From NCBI RefSeq assembly GCF_963678975.1, contig NC_089272.1, positions 45,962,032 through 46,026,031 on the forward strand: a stretch of DNA of 64,000 nt. Direction: 5' to 3'. Below, one piece after another: positions 9,481 through 19,103 of the stretch (position 1 is the first letter of the stretch; each line of letters starts with the position of its first letter). A program made the position numbers and the translations under genes. Below the pieces are notes generated by a model, which saw only the letters and a program-made list of their open reading frames with translations, was not told the origin of the DNA and did not search any database. This DNA is from Dysidea avara. Taxonomy: Eukaryota; Porifera; Demospongiae; Dictyoceratida; Dysideidae.

Positions 9481-9570
9481 ACTTACGTGGAGCCACACCC
9501 ACTTGATAGTACGTACGTGGAGCCACACCCACTTGAAAATACGTACGTGAAGCCACATCCACTTGAGAAT
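9481..9570 (+). repeat. 30-bp tandem repeat, three copies
   Basis: Three units start at 9481, 9511 and 9541 and share ACGTGGAGCCACACCCACTT. Because 30 is a multiple of three, an open frame with a repeated peptide runs through them; this is a by-product, not evidence for a gene. The core (AAGTGGGTGTGGCTCCA on the other strand) also occurs singly at 9387-9402, 45812-45831, 45939-45957 and, weaker, at 51123-51142. Confidence 0.8.
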
Positions 9571-9650
9571 ACGTAGCTATTCACTTCTTGCAGACAATCC
9601 TTTCTATAGTGTATTTTAAAAATGTAGGGCAAAAAAGAGGCCGCTAAACG

Positions 9651-9752
9651 CAAAAAAAAAAACCAACACAAAACTCAACCTGGGCTAGAACCCTGGACTA
9701 CTGAAACTGTAGGTAGTGGGCAGTCAAACTGTAGGCACTAGGCACTGTGCTA
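9651..9752 (-). repeat. tRNA-like unit (probable SINE fragment)
   Basis: On the minus strand, TAGCACAGTGCC (9752-9741) fits a Pol III A box and GGTTCTAGCCC (9692-9682) fits a B box (consensus GGTTCRANNCC). About 48 nt separate them, and an oligo-T run at 9661-9651 could terminate transcription. The spacing suits a tRNA with a long variable arm. The anticodon stem is not convincing, so I call this a tRNA-derived repeat rather than a working tRNA. Confidence 0.4.
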
Positions 9753-10165
9753 TCGTTGCTAACTACACGTTACCCCCACATTTCTACCTTATTATGCTAC
9801 TCACGTAGTAATTGGTCTCACTATATGCACTATATAGTAGGGTCCGCAACGAGAAAAATCGATATCCTCCAATCAGCTATCTAACTATTGTCATGTGTTA
9901 GGCTAAGTGTAACTTGAATAACACCAGCGTGGCAGCCAAGTTTGTTACTTTCTTCTGGTAGAAATCGATATAAATGTCTTAAAATCACGTGATTTTTCGT
10001 TCCGGCAGTTCGTAGGATTCTTCGTATGCCACGATATTCACTCTCAACATTGTGCAAAAATCGCTTCAACACTATTATTATTATTATTTGTTTACTGTAC
10101 AGAAACCTCCATATGGAGTATATAGTATAACAGATTAAATTAAGAATAAATTGTAGTGATTTTAC

Positions 10166-11069
10166 TTAGCTATAAGTATAATTAATACATTGTTTAAATG
10201 TGCTTAAGGTAGGTGATTCCACAGTACTGCTAGATAGATTATTCCATAATTTAATTGTAGAGGGGTAATAAGAGTAAAGGTAAGAATCAATTCTGGAGTG
10301 TGGCTGCAAAAATCGTTGATCGTGACCTCGTGTTTGGCTTGCTGTTGGGATTAAATAGGTTCCATTATCGATGTGAACTTGTCTATGCACCATTTTATAC
10401 ATCATAACTAGCTTCAAATTGTTCCGTCGCTGTTCAAGAGTTGGTAGATTCAGGTGATCTAGTATCTTAGTTACACTAGCCCAGGGTGAATAGTTGTTTG
10501 TAATAAACCTTGCAGCTCTTCGTTGGACCATTTCTAACTTGTAGATGCTACTGTTAGTGTATGGAGACCAGACAGTTGATGCATACTCTAAGATAGGACG
10601 TACCATTGCTAGATAAACAGCTTCTTAGTTTGTTGAGTGCAAGAGCTAATATTACGTCGCAAAAAGGCATTGGCTGAGTTTGCTTTACAGGTAACATGTT
10701 GGATATGGTTTGTCCATTTCAGGTGTTCATCTATTGTTACTCCCAGGTAAGTGGCACTGCTAGATCTACAAATTTGATGTTGTTTCAGAAAATATGTTGA
10801 GTTAGTTATTAATATCCTGTTAGTGATCTTGAGGCGTACACATTTGCTAAGGTTGAAAAACATTTGCCAGTCTTCACTCCACCTCACTATGGCACCAAAG
10901 TCTCTCTGCAATACCAAAGTGTCTTCATTTGAATAAATTGGTCTAAAAATAAGTATATCATCAGCGTAGAGTCGTATCTGAGAGTTCACTAGAGCTGGTA
11001 GGTCGTTAATAAAACAAGTAAATAGTAAAGGGCCAAGTACTGTACCTTGTGGTACGCCAGAGATAACTT
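10166..11069 (-). pseudogene. LINE E reverse transcriptase, C-terminal part (frameshifted)
   Basis: Reading leftward, the sequence starts at VISGVPQGTVLGPLLF and continues through the catalytic LYADDILIF motif and YLGVTIDEHLKW. A frameshift at about 10610-10630 follows, then VRPILEYASTVWSPY and QRRAARF, and the terminal pattern SYYPSTIKLWNNL. The upstream part of the same RT, including RQQQVVLNG, lies at 11391-11450 beyond the inserted MITE. The open frame beginning at 11148 contains MITE sequence at its N-terminus and should not be taken as the real protein start. Confidence 0.8.
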
Positions 11070-11390
11070 CAGGGGCGGATCCAGAGTCTGGAAAGAGGGG
11101 GGCACCTTGCTGAAATAAAGTTGAAGAGCAAAAAAAAAAAAAGGTCACAACAATAATAGCTAGTTATCCTTTACCAAATATATTATATCACGTATGTTAT
11201 GTAAAATAAAATCCTATTTATAGCTTCCTAAATAAGCTACACTTCCCCATGAACACTGTGACTGCTTTATTAGAGTGATTGGTGATTGAATGCTCTATTA
11301 GAGTATCTCGATCTTATATACATTCTTTTAAGGGAGGGGGGCACGTGCCCCCTGTGCCCCCCCCCCCCCCCCCCCCTAGATCCGCCCCTG
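11070..11390. mobile_element. MITE with CAGGGGCGGATC termini inside LINE E
   Basis: The terminal inverted repeats CAGGGGCGGATCCAG (11070-11084) and CTAGATCCGCCCCTG (11376-11390) match at 14 of 15 bases. AACTT flanks both sides (11065-11069, 11391-11395). Skipping the insert and one AACTT rejoins the RT frame on the minus strand, so the boundaries are independently supported. The interior has a long C run and the recurrent cassette at 11258-11314. The termini look hAT-like, although only five duplicated bases remain. Confidence 0.8.
11258..11314 (-). repeat. Recurrent cassette, two units plus leader
   Basis: On the minus strand: leader (AGATCGAGAT), a unit with core CTCTAATAGAG, then a second unit (CTCTAATAAAG). 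It lies about 75 bp from the right end of the host MITE. Confidence 0.8.
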
Positions 11391-11450
11391 AACTTCACAC
11401 TCCTCACTAGTTACACCATTCAGAACTACTTGCTGTTGTCTTTTTCCAAA
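11391..11450 (-). pseudogene. LINE E reverse transcriptase, segment upstream of the MITE
   Basis: The minus-strand translation ends RQQQVVLNGVTSEECEV, the segment that precedes SGVPQGT in this RT group. It continues in frame across the MITE when one copy of the AACTT duplication is skipped. To its right the similarity stops and a plus-strand LINE tail begins. Confidence 0.65.
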
Positions 11451-11695
11451 AACACTTCTATTAAAGGTCATAGTTTTTCACAGAGAATCGTCAATGATTG
11501 GAACACCTCACCCCACGAAATTGTATCTGCACCTATTAATGCACTGATCTTTAAGACTAACTTAATTAGATGTATTTTTATATTACCGACGGTTTGATTT
11601 TATTTAGATGTATTTGAGATTGGTTTTTATAAGACTTTGTCTTCCTTATACCAATTAACAAATAATAATAACAATAGTAATAATAATAATAGTAA
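11451..11695 (+). mobile_element. LINE 3' tail fragment (LINE F)
   Basis: The plus-strand frame encodes SFSQRIVNDWNTSP and an SAPxxxxFK segment, the C-terminal signature of these LINE RTs, with a stop at 11595-11597. A 3' UTR follows: ATTGGT (11619-11624) pairs with ACCAAT (11650-11655) around an inner AAGAC/GTCTT stem (11631-11643). The AAT-type tail ends near 11693. It belongs to a different family from the minus-strand LINE it abuts. Confidence 0.7.
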
Positions 11696-13022
11696 AGTAG
11701 TCTATCATCAACTCAAACTATTGGTGGTTTGATTTTATTGGTCAGTTTCCGGTGGCAGCACGATCTATGCAGCTTTTTGGTGACAGACAAAATGTTTCTT
11801 GCTCTGGAGCACAGGACAAGCAGAACAGCAACTGCGCCGTGGGTCAGCAATGACCAGTACTAGGTAAAGTACCTGCATGCGGAGTATGGTTATAATTGAA
11901 GCTTGTTAGCCATCTGGCTGAACCATCTATATGCTGAAATTCGGCCAAAATGACACGATTTTTGCAAACAAATACCAGAATGGTTGATACATCAGTGAGA
12001 CAGTCTCCAACAGCAAGGATACGAAGCTTATACACACCTAACAATACGGCTATCTCGCCCAGTAAATGCATAGAGCAATCCAATGGATGAAATAGGCACT
12101 CACGTGATTAATATTCAAATCTCGAAAAATACAATCATAATCTATTCCAATGACATTAAATCACTTGGAATCAAGTGACAATCAGTTTGTGTGCATTAGG
12201 TTCAACATCTCGATTAGCCCAGCAGTCTGAAACTCCCTATGATGCCATATCACAGCATGAAACACCCGCACTGGCCCAGACCACGCCTGAGTGAACAATT
12301 AACACAAATATTTACAGAAGGAACACACTGCATGGTTCCTATTCAGAAATAAAAGTGATTTCATGGGTATTTCCGCGATTTGAATTTCGATCACGTGATT
12401 GCCTATTTCATGCATTGGATTGCTCTATGCGTTTACTGGGCGAGATAGCCGTATTGTTAGGTGTTTATAAGCTTCGTATCCTTGCTGTTGGAGACTGTCT
12501 CACTGATGTATCAACCATTCTGGTATTTTTTTTGCAAAAATCGCGTCATTTTGACCGAATTTCAGCATATAGATGGTTCAGCCAGATGGCTAACAAGCTT
12601 CAATTATAACCATACTCCGCATGCAGGTACTTTACCTAGTACTGGTCATTGCTGACCCACGGCACAGTTGCTGCTCTGCTTGTCCTGTGCTCCAGAGCAA
12701 GAAACATTTTGTCTGTCGCCAAAAAGCTGCATAGATCATGCTGCCACCGGAAACTGACCAATAAAATCAAACCACCAATACTTTGAGTTGATAATAGACT
12801 ACTTGAACAATGTTGAGAGTGAATATCGTGGTATACGAAGAACCCTACGAACTGCTGGAACGAAAAATCACGTGATTTTAAGACATTTGTATCGTTTTCT
12901 ACCAGAAGAAAGTGACAAACTTGGCTGCCACGCTGGTGTTATTCAAGTTACATTTAGCCTAACACATGACAATAGTTAGATAGTTGATTGGAGGATATCG
13001 ATTTTTCGCGTTGCGGACCCTA

Positions 13023-13300
13023 ACTATAGTACAGTAAAAAGAACGTAACCTAAAGGTGAAGAAGAAACCAAAGCTGAAACCGACTAACGCTAATACTACT
13101 TTTCGCATTCCCTAAAGTCGAATGCTGGGGGAAACTACTAGACGCGTCCCCTGAAGTAGAATGCTCGGGGAACTACTAGACGAGAAAATAAAAACCTTTC
13201 GTTTCAGTAACCACTTACTTCCTTTTCTTATAGCTAGCTATAGGTTTCTTGAATGACACATGATAGAAACTAGCTAGCTAGCTAAGGTAGGTAGCTGCCA
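13023..13300. repeat. Intergenic; two-copy ~40-bp tandem repeat at 13100-13183
   Basis: The sequence around GAATGCTGGGGGAAACTACT (about 13119-13138) is repeated some 40 bp later as GAATGCTCGGGGAACTACT, each followed by AGACG. A (CTAG)n run lies near 13269-13283. No coding potential was seen. Confidence 0.55.
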
Positions 13301-13385
13301 GCGCAGTAGCTTAGAGGTTAGAGCACTGGACTTGAGTGTGAAAGCTCCCAGGCTCGGTTCCGCTCTTGGATTTTTTTCTTCTTTT
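13301..13385 (+). repeat. tRNA-like unit with oligo-T end (probable SINE or tRNA pseudogene)
   Basis: TAGCTTAGAGG (13307-13317), followed by TTAGAGCACTGGAC, is a convincing A box and D arm of a tRNA. GGTTCCGCTC near 13356 is a plausible but imperfect B box, and T runs follow from 13371. The anticodon stem does not close well, so a functional tRNA is unlikely. A second tRNA-like unit is at 9651-9752 on the other strand. Confidence 0.5.
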
Positions 13386-13930
13386 TATTGACTTCTTAGT
13401 GTGTAGCTAGCTAAGTTTTTTATGCCGTACAAATAGTGAAAAAATCGTGTCCGGCTTCCGGACGAATATCCACTGCCTTTTATTTAGCTAAGGCATGCTT
13501 TTATTTAATTACCTCATCATGAACACATGGTGGCATTTTGTCGATTCTTGGCACTTGCTTTACTGTTCTTTTGTCTTGTGCACTTCCAGTTACCGAGCAA
13601 ACATTAATCAACTGCACACAGAGTGTAAGGACGCACCAAAACTTGATTTCCCAGAACATTTTATCCACTTTCAATATACTAGCTGTTCCATTAATGCATA
13701 TTCAAATTTGCCTCAAGCTTGTATAAAATTTATGCACATTTTATGCTACCAAGTATTACTGTGGTGTGCGCAATAAATTTTAATATGCTTGCATGCAGTA
13801 ACATTATAGCTAGCTATTATACACATCGTCAGTCTGCATCCAACTAGCAACAACGAAAGCTTGTTTTTTAGGTTATGCAGTATGATTATGATTATATTAT
13901 GGAAAGACAGCAATGTGCTGATATACATCC
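13386..13930. other. No gene recognised
   Basis: AT-rich sequence. A 93-residue open frame (13495-13776) shows no recognisable domain. The right part probably contains the decayed 3' UTR of the minus-strand LINE fragment that follows. Confidence 0.4.
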
Positions 13931-13959
13931 AATAATATAAATTGACTTATAAATGTTGG

Positions 13960-14217
13960 TCCAGGAGTTTGTCATAACTAGATTGTGGCAGCTCATTCCA
14001 TTCTTTAGTAGTTCTGTAAAAAAAGCATTCTTGATAATGTTGGGTGTGTGATGGTGGTAATATAAAATGTAATTGGTGGAATTATCTGGTGGTGGAGGTC
14101 TGTGGCAAAAAATATTGTGGCATTTGTATGGCTGGCTCTTGATGGTGAACAATTCTAGATAAGAGTGTCAATCTGCTGGCTTTCCGTCTTTCTTCAGTAT
14201 GCAGCCACTGAAGTGTA
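13960..14217 (-). pseudogene. LINE RT C-terminal fragment, decayed
   Basis: The minus-strand translation from 14217 gives LQWLHTEERRKASRLTLL, then a PQYFLPQTSTTR segment and a stop or frameshift. In shifted frames it gives YHHHTPNIIKNAFF and finally RTTKEWNELP. These match, in order, the last ~110 residues of the LINE RTs elsewhere in the window. At least two frame changes are present. No intact 3' hairpin was found. Confidence 0.65.
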
Positions 14218-14307
14218 ATATTTAGCTACATATAGCTACAGTAGCAAAAGCTAGTTAGCTATGTAATGTACAATTGCCATATTAATTTTATAAATATTTT
14301 CTAAGAA

Positions 14308-14985
14308 ATGTGCAGCCTCAGTTTGAGGATTAATGCACATATGGAACATGCATACAAAATGGTTTACAATGTGATTGATTATGGGATTGCTGATTTGTAG
14401 GGGAAAGTAATAATAATTTCAGGTGGTGCTTAAAAATTTTTAATGATTGTTGTTGGATTAGGTCAGGTGGGAGTGAATTCCAGTCTTATTGATCTAGAAA
14501 AGAATGAATTACTGTACTGATTGGTCCTTGCATAGATGTGATGAAATCCTTGGTCATGTCCTCTGGTGTTAGAAGTGACAGGGATTAAATCAACAGGAGA
14601 TATATCAATGAGATCATGAACAATTTTGTAGAGGAGGGTGATACTAGATACTTGTCTGCGGTGTTCTAAACTGGGAATTTTAAGGTCAATGAGCATGTTG
14701 GATATGCTGCTGAAACTTGAGAAGTCAGCCATAATGAATCTGGCAGATTGCCTCTGTACTCTTTCAAGCTTATCAATATCTCTTCTAATGTGAGGGGACC
14801 AGACAGGATTGGTATACTCTAAGATTGGTCTTATCATGGCATTATAACATTTCAATTTAATTTGTGTTGGGCAGGACTTAAGATTTCTCTGTAGGAATGC
14901 TTTGACTGATAGAGTTTTGGATGTGATGCTAGTAATATGTGTGGACCAAGACAAGTCATTTGGCATATAAGTAATAGTTGTACCG
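14308..14985 (-). pseudogene. LINE RT C-terminal fragment with nested 3' hairpin
   Basis: The minus-strand frame 14966-14463 encodes LSWSTHITSITSKT, MIRPILEYTNPVWSPH, QRQSARF and SFFSRSI. A frameshift near 14480 then moves the tail (DWNSLPPDLI) to the next frame. It is truncated near 14985 inside the region that follows the catalytic motif. The end carries a nested hairpin: ATGTGCA (14308-14314) with TGCACAT (14334-14340), and CCTCA (14316-14320) with TGAGG (14324-14328). Confidence 0.75.
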
Positions 14986-16320
14986 TAGAGAAGAGCTAAG
15001 GAGCCAGTAGCTATAGCTTGATCTTCACAAAGTTAATGTTTCTCTTACATTAGAAATAAGGTGACAAATGCATAACTACAAGTGTAGCTACTGTATAGAC
15101 GCTAACTCCGTCTTGGCGAACGTACAATATTATAAAAATGAAGAGTAACCAACACTCTAAAGGGTTCCCAGTGTAGGGAGGATTTAACACCCTTGGGCCT
15201 TGGACGCCTGGAGATTATAGCTAGCTCGCTTCAACCGAATGCTGCAGTAAAGAAGATACGTACCCTTAGCAAATAATTAATTACTCGGTAAGATCGAGTG
15301 AAGAAACCCAATTGCTGTACTTACATGCAGTAGCTCGACTATAATTAAATGCGCATGCATTCCAAAAGAGGTGGATCGGTCGGACTTACGGCAACGATGA
15401 CTAGACCTATAATTTGTGTTATTATTAATGCACAGAACAAAACAATTTAATCATGCTATTGTTTCGAATAGCCACATATACTAGTTTTGTACATAACCAT
15501 TACTGTAACCTTAAAGCTAGCTAGTTAGCTATCTGGAAGCAATATTAAATACATAAATAGCTATCGCTACGTGTTTTATAAACCTACACAGTATTATTTT
15601 TTGGTGGTACCTAGCTATTGTAAATGGTTCGGCTGTGTCACCGACTTACGTGGCTACCAATAATAATTTCGTTTCCGGCTGACCACAAAGATCTAATTAT
15701 AACAATTAATGATACGTATTTGCACACACACACACACACACACACCCCACCTTTTATGTACGTTTACACTCGCTTGTCGAGTTCTGTATATTACATATAA
15801 TTAATTAATTTTATCAAACTTAACACAATTTTTTTATTACTATTAACTAATGTATAAATTAGCTAATATAGCTATAATTAACAAATCCGAAATCCTACAA
15901 TCATTTGATACGTATCACAAAGTATAAATGTTATGTTTCTACAAGATTCTAGCTATGCCAGAACCAAACTAACATTACCTTAGATCTTTCTTTAAACTGA
16001 AAGCTGGGTGTGCAAGTTGAAAGTATATTTGTTTGCATAACTAGACTTATTTTCAATTTTGATATGGTTTTTTTAAATACACATTGAAAGTAATTATAAA
16101 ATTATTGTTATTATAAGTCTATACCAAACAGCCAAACTGTGGTATTTGTTTTGTAATTGCAAGTTAAAACCAGCCTATATTGCCAGTTTTGAGGTAAACT
16201 TTTTTCTTTACTACAGTAATCATCAACACAAGACAAAGACCACTATTTTGTTAAAAAAATGTGTTAATTATAAATTTAAAACTGGACTTTATGATGACTT
16301 AATTGTAACTGAACTCTCTA
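14986..16320. other. No gene recognised; (CA)n at 15722-15746
   Basis: AT-rich sequence with a short CA microsatellite and several TAGC/CTAG runs. Open frames are short and lack domains, including the 60-residue one at 16146-16328, whose last bases overlap the start of the next LINE relic. Confidence 0.5.
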
Positions 16321-16325
16321 CATGG

Positions 16326-17650
16326 TGACTTTGATTCTGTACCTCACTATCTTTTGAAGTTAAAGCGTATGGTATTTTGTGGATCAATGCTTCAATGGTT
16401 TTGTTCATTCATTACTAACAGAAGACAGCAAGTTGTCTGTACCTACCATTTTCTTTGTCTGTGCAGCAAATATCACAATACCACCAACATCAAACTTTCA
16501 GACACTTTAGCTAGTTGTTAATTAAAATTGTATTTTGGGCTGCAAACACCAGTCGTTTGCAGGCCCTTGGCATATTTGCAAATGAATAAATAAATAAACA
16601 ATGGGTATTCCTCTAATTGGTCTCCAGCGCTATCAGGGGTCCCACATGCAAGGCTCTATCCTGGGGCCCTTACTTTTCATCCTATACATCAACGATTTGC
16701 CTTCTGCTATCTGCTCTCCCATTAAGATTTTTGCTGATGATGTAGCTATGCATTGTTCAGTTCAATCTAATAGTGATTGTAGTGTCTTCCAACATGACTT
16801 GGACTTAATTGCTGCTTGGTGCTCCAAATGGCAGATGGGTTTGAATCTTTCTAGATGTGAGCCTCTGTGTATATCCAATAAATATTCATCTGTTATGCCA
16901 TTGTGTATTACATCAATAACCATAATCTCCAATGGATTTTATCTGTGAAATACTTGGGTGTTTTTGTTGATAGCAAACTATCATGGAACAATCACATTTC
17001 ACATGTTTCTGATAAAGCTACCAAAGTTTAAACCTTATGCATTGTCACATGTACACCTGTTGTGCTTCCTCAAAACACAAGGCCTTTAGAGCATGCACTT
17101 GTGTTTCCTATCCTGAGTTATGATGCTAGTGTTGTATAGAATGCCCATACCAACAAAAATATTAAAATTTTCTGCATCAGAAAGGATACAGAATCATGGT
17201 GCCTGTTGGATTTGTGGTAGCAGATTAAATCCTCACACTTACAAATGGTCCAAGTCCTCAGAAGAATGCTGTAATGAGTTGCGTTGGCCATCACTGTCAA
17301 CCCGCTGTAAATATGTGTGTTTGAAAATTGTGATATGCTCCATCGACATATCTCCTTATCTTTTAATAATCATTTTATGTCTACTGCTGCGACAAGGTTA
17401 AGGTCACATTCATGCTCTCTCTTTTATGTAAACATGCAATCATCTATAAATTCGTATATGTATTCGTTTGTTGTATCTTTTTTGGATGTTTTATCTACTT
17501 CTCATCATGCCTCATTTAGGCAACTGTTGTAGAGTTTTCTTTGTTCTAATTAGTAATTTTATATAATTTCGTGTGTTGTGCATTAGTTTTGTATTGCATG
17601 TGTATTTTTGTTCTTGTAACTGTTTCTCAGTTGCCTATAAAGCATCATGC
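16326..17650 (+). pseudogene. Degenerate LINE RT (LINE J), split by another LINE tail
   Basis: 16326-16450 translates to DFDSVPHYLLKLK and LQWFCSFITNRRQQVV, the RT block before SGVPQG. After an inserted LINE tail (16451-16600) the RT resumes with LSGVP, then, one frame later, QGSILGPLLFILYINDLP and the catalytic FADD box near 16731. YLGVFVDSKLSW follows at about 16950 in yet another frame, then relics of the C-terminal region with stops. Multiple frameshifts and stops make it clearly dead. Confidence 0.75.
16451..16600 (+). mobile_element. Short LINE 3' tail inserted in LINE J (LINE G)
   Basis: TGCAAAC (16541-16547) pairs with GTTTGCA (16555-16561). The stem extends as GGGC (16537-16540) with GCCC (16563-16566) across one bulged base. 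An (AAATA)n tail follows to about 16598. It interrupts the RT frame of LINE J between the QQVV block and the SGVP block, which fixes it as an insertion. Confidence 0.65.
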
Positions 17651-18270
17651 ATAATTGCAATTATACTGCAGTTGTACTATATGGTATGGTAGTGATTAGT
17701 AAGGGGTATTTCTTTTATTTGCAGTGGAAATTCTCCCCACTCTCCTTACTAAACTACTCTAATAGAACACACATATTATCTTATCATTCCCCTCACTCCA
17801 GGCAAATAATGGAGCTCCTATTAACGGTCCAGTACTTCTACCAATAGCTACTACTAGTGATTGTCCATTAACTGTACCCCTTGTAGCTGGCTGTATGGAG
17901 GGGGGAGTGGTGATTACACAGCTCATGACATACACTGTACTCACAAGCAGAGTTACTCACCAACACAAACACACTGGTTAACCTAGCAAGGCCGGAGGAG
18001 ACGGTCCGGTTGGTCAGGCCTGAGCCGGACCAATAATCTGGATTGAACCAACTAGCTGACCAGCTCGAACTATATTACTCTCATGCAATCTTTGGACGAT
18101 CACTTCACATGTAGCTACGTACATTTCACAAATGTTAAAATGCATGACACGAGTAGTTACCTAGTTTCTCAGCCTAACTAAAGCACAGAACTACATGTAT
18201 AGTACCTCCAATTACCTTACAGTACAGCATAGCATTCGTATCGTTTTGTACAGAAATGATTGTGGGTTAT
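17651..18270. other. No gene recognised; remnant of a CCGGAG...CGGTCCGG repeat
   Basis: A single unit of the recurrent cassette lies at 17749-17771. At 17989-18037 the sequence GCCGGAGGAGACGGTCCGG resembles the left end of the hAT-like element at 27363. A 61-residue minus-strand frame (17944-17759) rich in small residues could be a lone exon, but no convincing splice sites or homology were seen. Confidence 0.35.
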
Positions 18271-19103
18271 ACCATAGATAATAGAGTAAAGGGATAGGAA
18301 ACGCAAGCGATTTCCGGTTTGATTTCCGTTACGAGTACTTGAAAGGACAAGACAGTTTTGTGCCCAAGCATGGGAATTAGTGTTCTAAGCAGCGTAAATA
18401 GTAATCCAACAGACTACAGCAAGTATTTAGGCCTATGTGAGAGATTTTGGCGAGAGGATTCAGACCGTAGATTTTGTAACAAACCGTATCGCGTTAACCT
18501 TGATTGTTACACGCTGTCATACTTTCGCTCATAGTACCTTCATGCCTCGTCGATATCGATTCTTTTATAGCCGGTTCCACTTTCGAATCTTGTGGTAAGC
18601 TAGGCGTGTCACCAACAAAGTCTTTTACCGTTGCGTTGTACTGCAAGGTGGTTTAAACTTTTGGTAAAAAATGGAGGATAGCTACTTAGTCGTTTCTTCA
18701 AGCAACAGTTCCTGTTTTGCTCCGATATTTCCTCTGGTTCCCTCTGTTAAATGGTAAGGAATAGGTTTATCACAGTTAAAAGGATAGAATATATTTACGA
18801 AGAAAGTTAAGTGATTTAAAGTAATTTTTGGGCCGTTTTTTCACTTTCAATCTCCTTTAATTTTGCGTATAACTTCCTTGAGGGTTGGTACCATCCTAGT
18901 TCACTCGATTACATACTTGAGTTCACTGTAGCGAAGTTTCACAGTCGTTGGTTACAAAATTCTGTCGTTACAACAATTTGTTTCTCTTTGATACAAGCGC
19001 AGCAAGCGTAACGAGTATGTTCGTGACGTAATGCACGGAATTCCAATAGAAATGTACGTATTTTGTGACGTCACGTTTCCTATTCCTTTTAAGTATCTAT
19101 GGT
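18271..19103. mobile_element. TIR element, 833 bp, non-coding
   Basis: ACCATAGATA (18271-18280) and TATCTATGGT (19094-19103) are inverted ends. The similarity continues inward for about 35 bp with mismatches, including GATAGGAAACG facing CGTTTCCTATTC. TAT flanks both sides. No open frame of note lies inside, so it is a non-autonomous DNA transposon. The superfamily was not determined. Confidence 0.65.

Larger units (their letters stand above)
10075..11450 (-). mobile_element. 5'-truncated LINE (LINE E), interrupted by a MITE
   Basis: The minus-strand LINE ends on the left in an (AAT)n tail (10074-10088 on the plus strand as ATT repeats), preceded by a hairpin (CTCC/GGAG at 10107-10118, outer CTGT/ACAG). 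It reads rightward into RT sequence to about 11450, with a MITE at 11070-11390. At about 11450 it meets a plus-strand LINE tail of another family, so the two are head to head. Confidence 0.75.
9838..13022. mobile_element. Long-inverted-repeat (foldback) DNA transposon with nested LINEs
   Basis: Ends are TAGGGTCCGCAACG and its complement. The left arm is split: 9838-10074 and 11696-12115. The right arm is continuous at about 12370-13022, and the two agree closely over ~650 bp with a few indels. Flanks CACTATATAG and ACTATAGTAC suggest a decayed ~7-bp duplication. The loop (about 12116-12369) has no gene. The left arm was interrupted by LINE material (10075-11695), which must be younger than the element. 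The same terminal sequence bounds the element at 52724-54943. Confidence 0.8.

Noticed and set aside
9316-9576. Frame with repeated YVEPHPLENT-type peptide
   Set aside because: Produced by a 30-bp tandem repeat, whose length is a multiple of three.
11018-11148. Start of the LINE E RT frame at 11148
   Set aside because: Codons from 11148 to 11070 are MITE sequence; the true RT continues at 11391.
13495-13776. 93-residue open frame with a leucine/cysteine-rich composition
   Set aside because: No signal peptide, domain or splice context that would distinguish it from chance.
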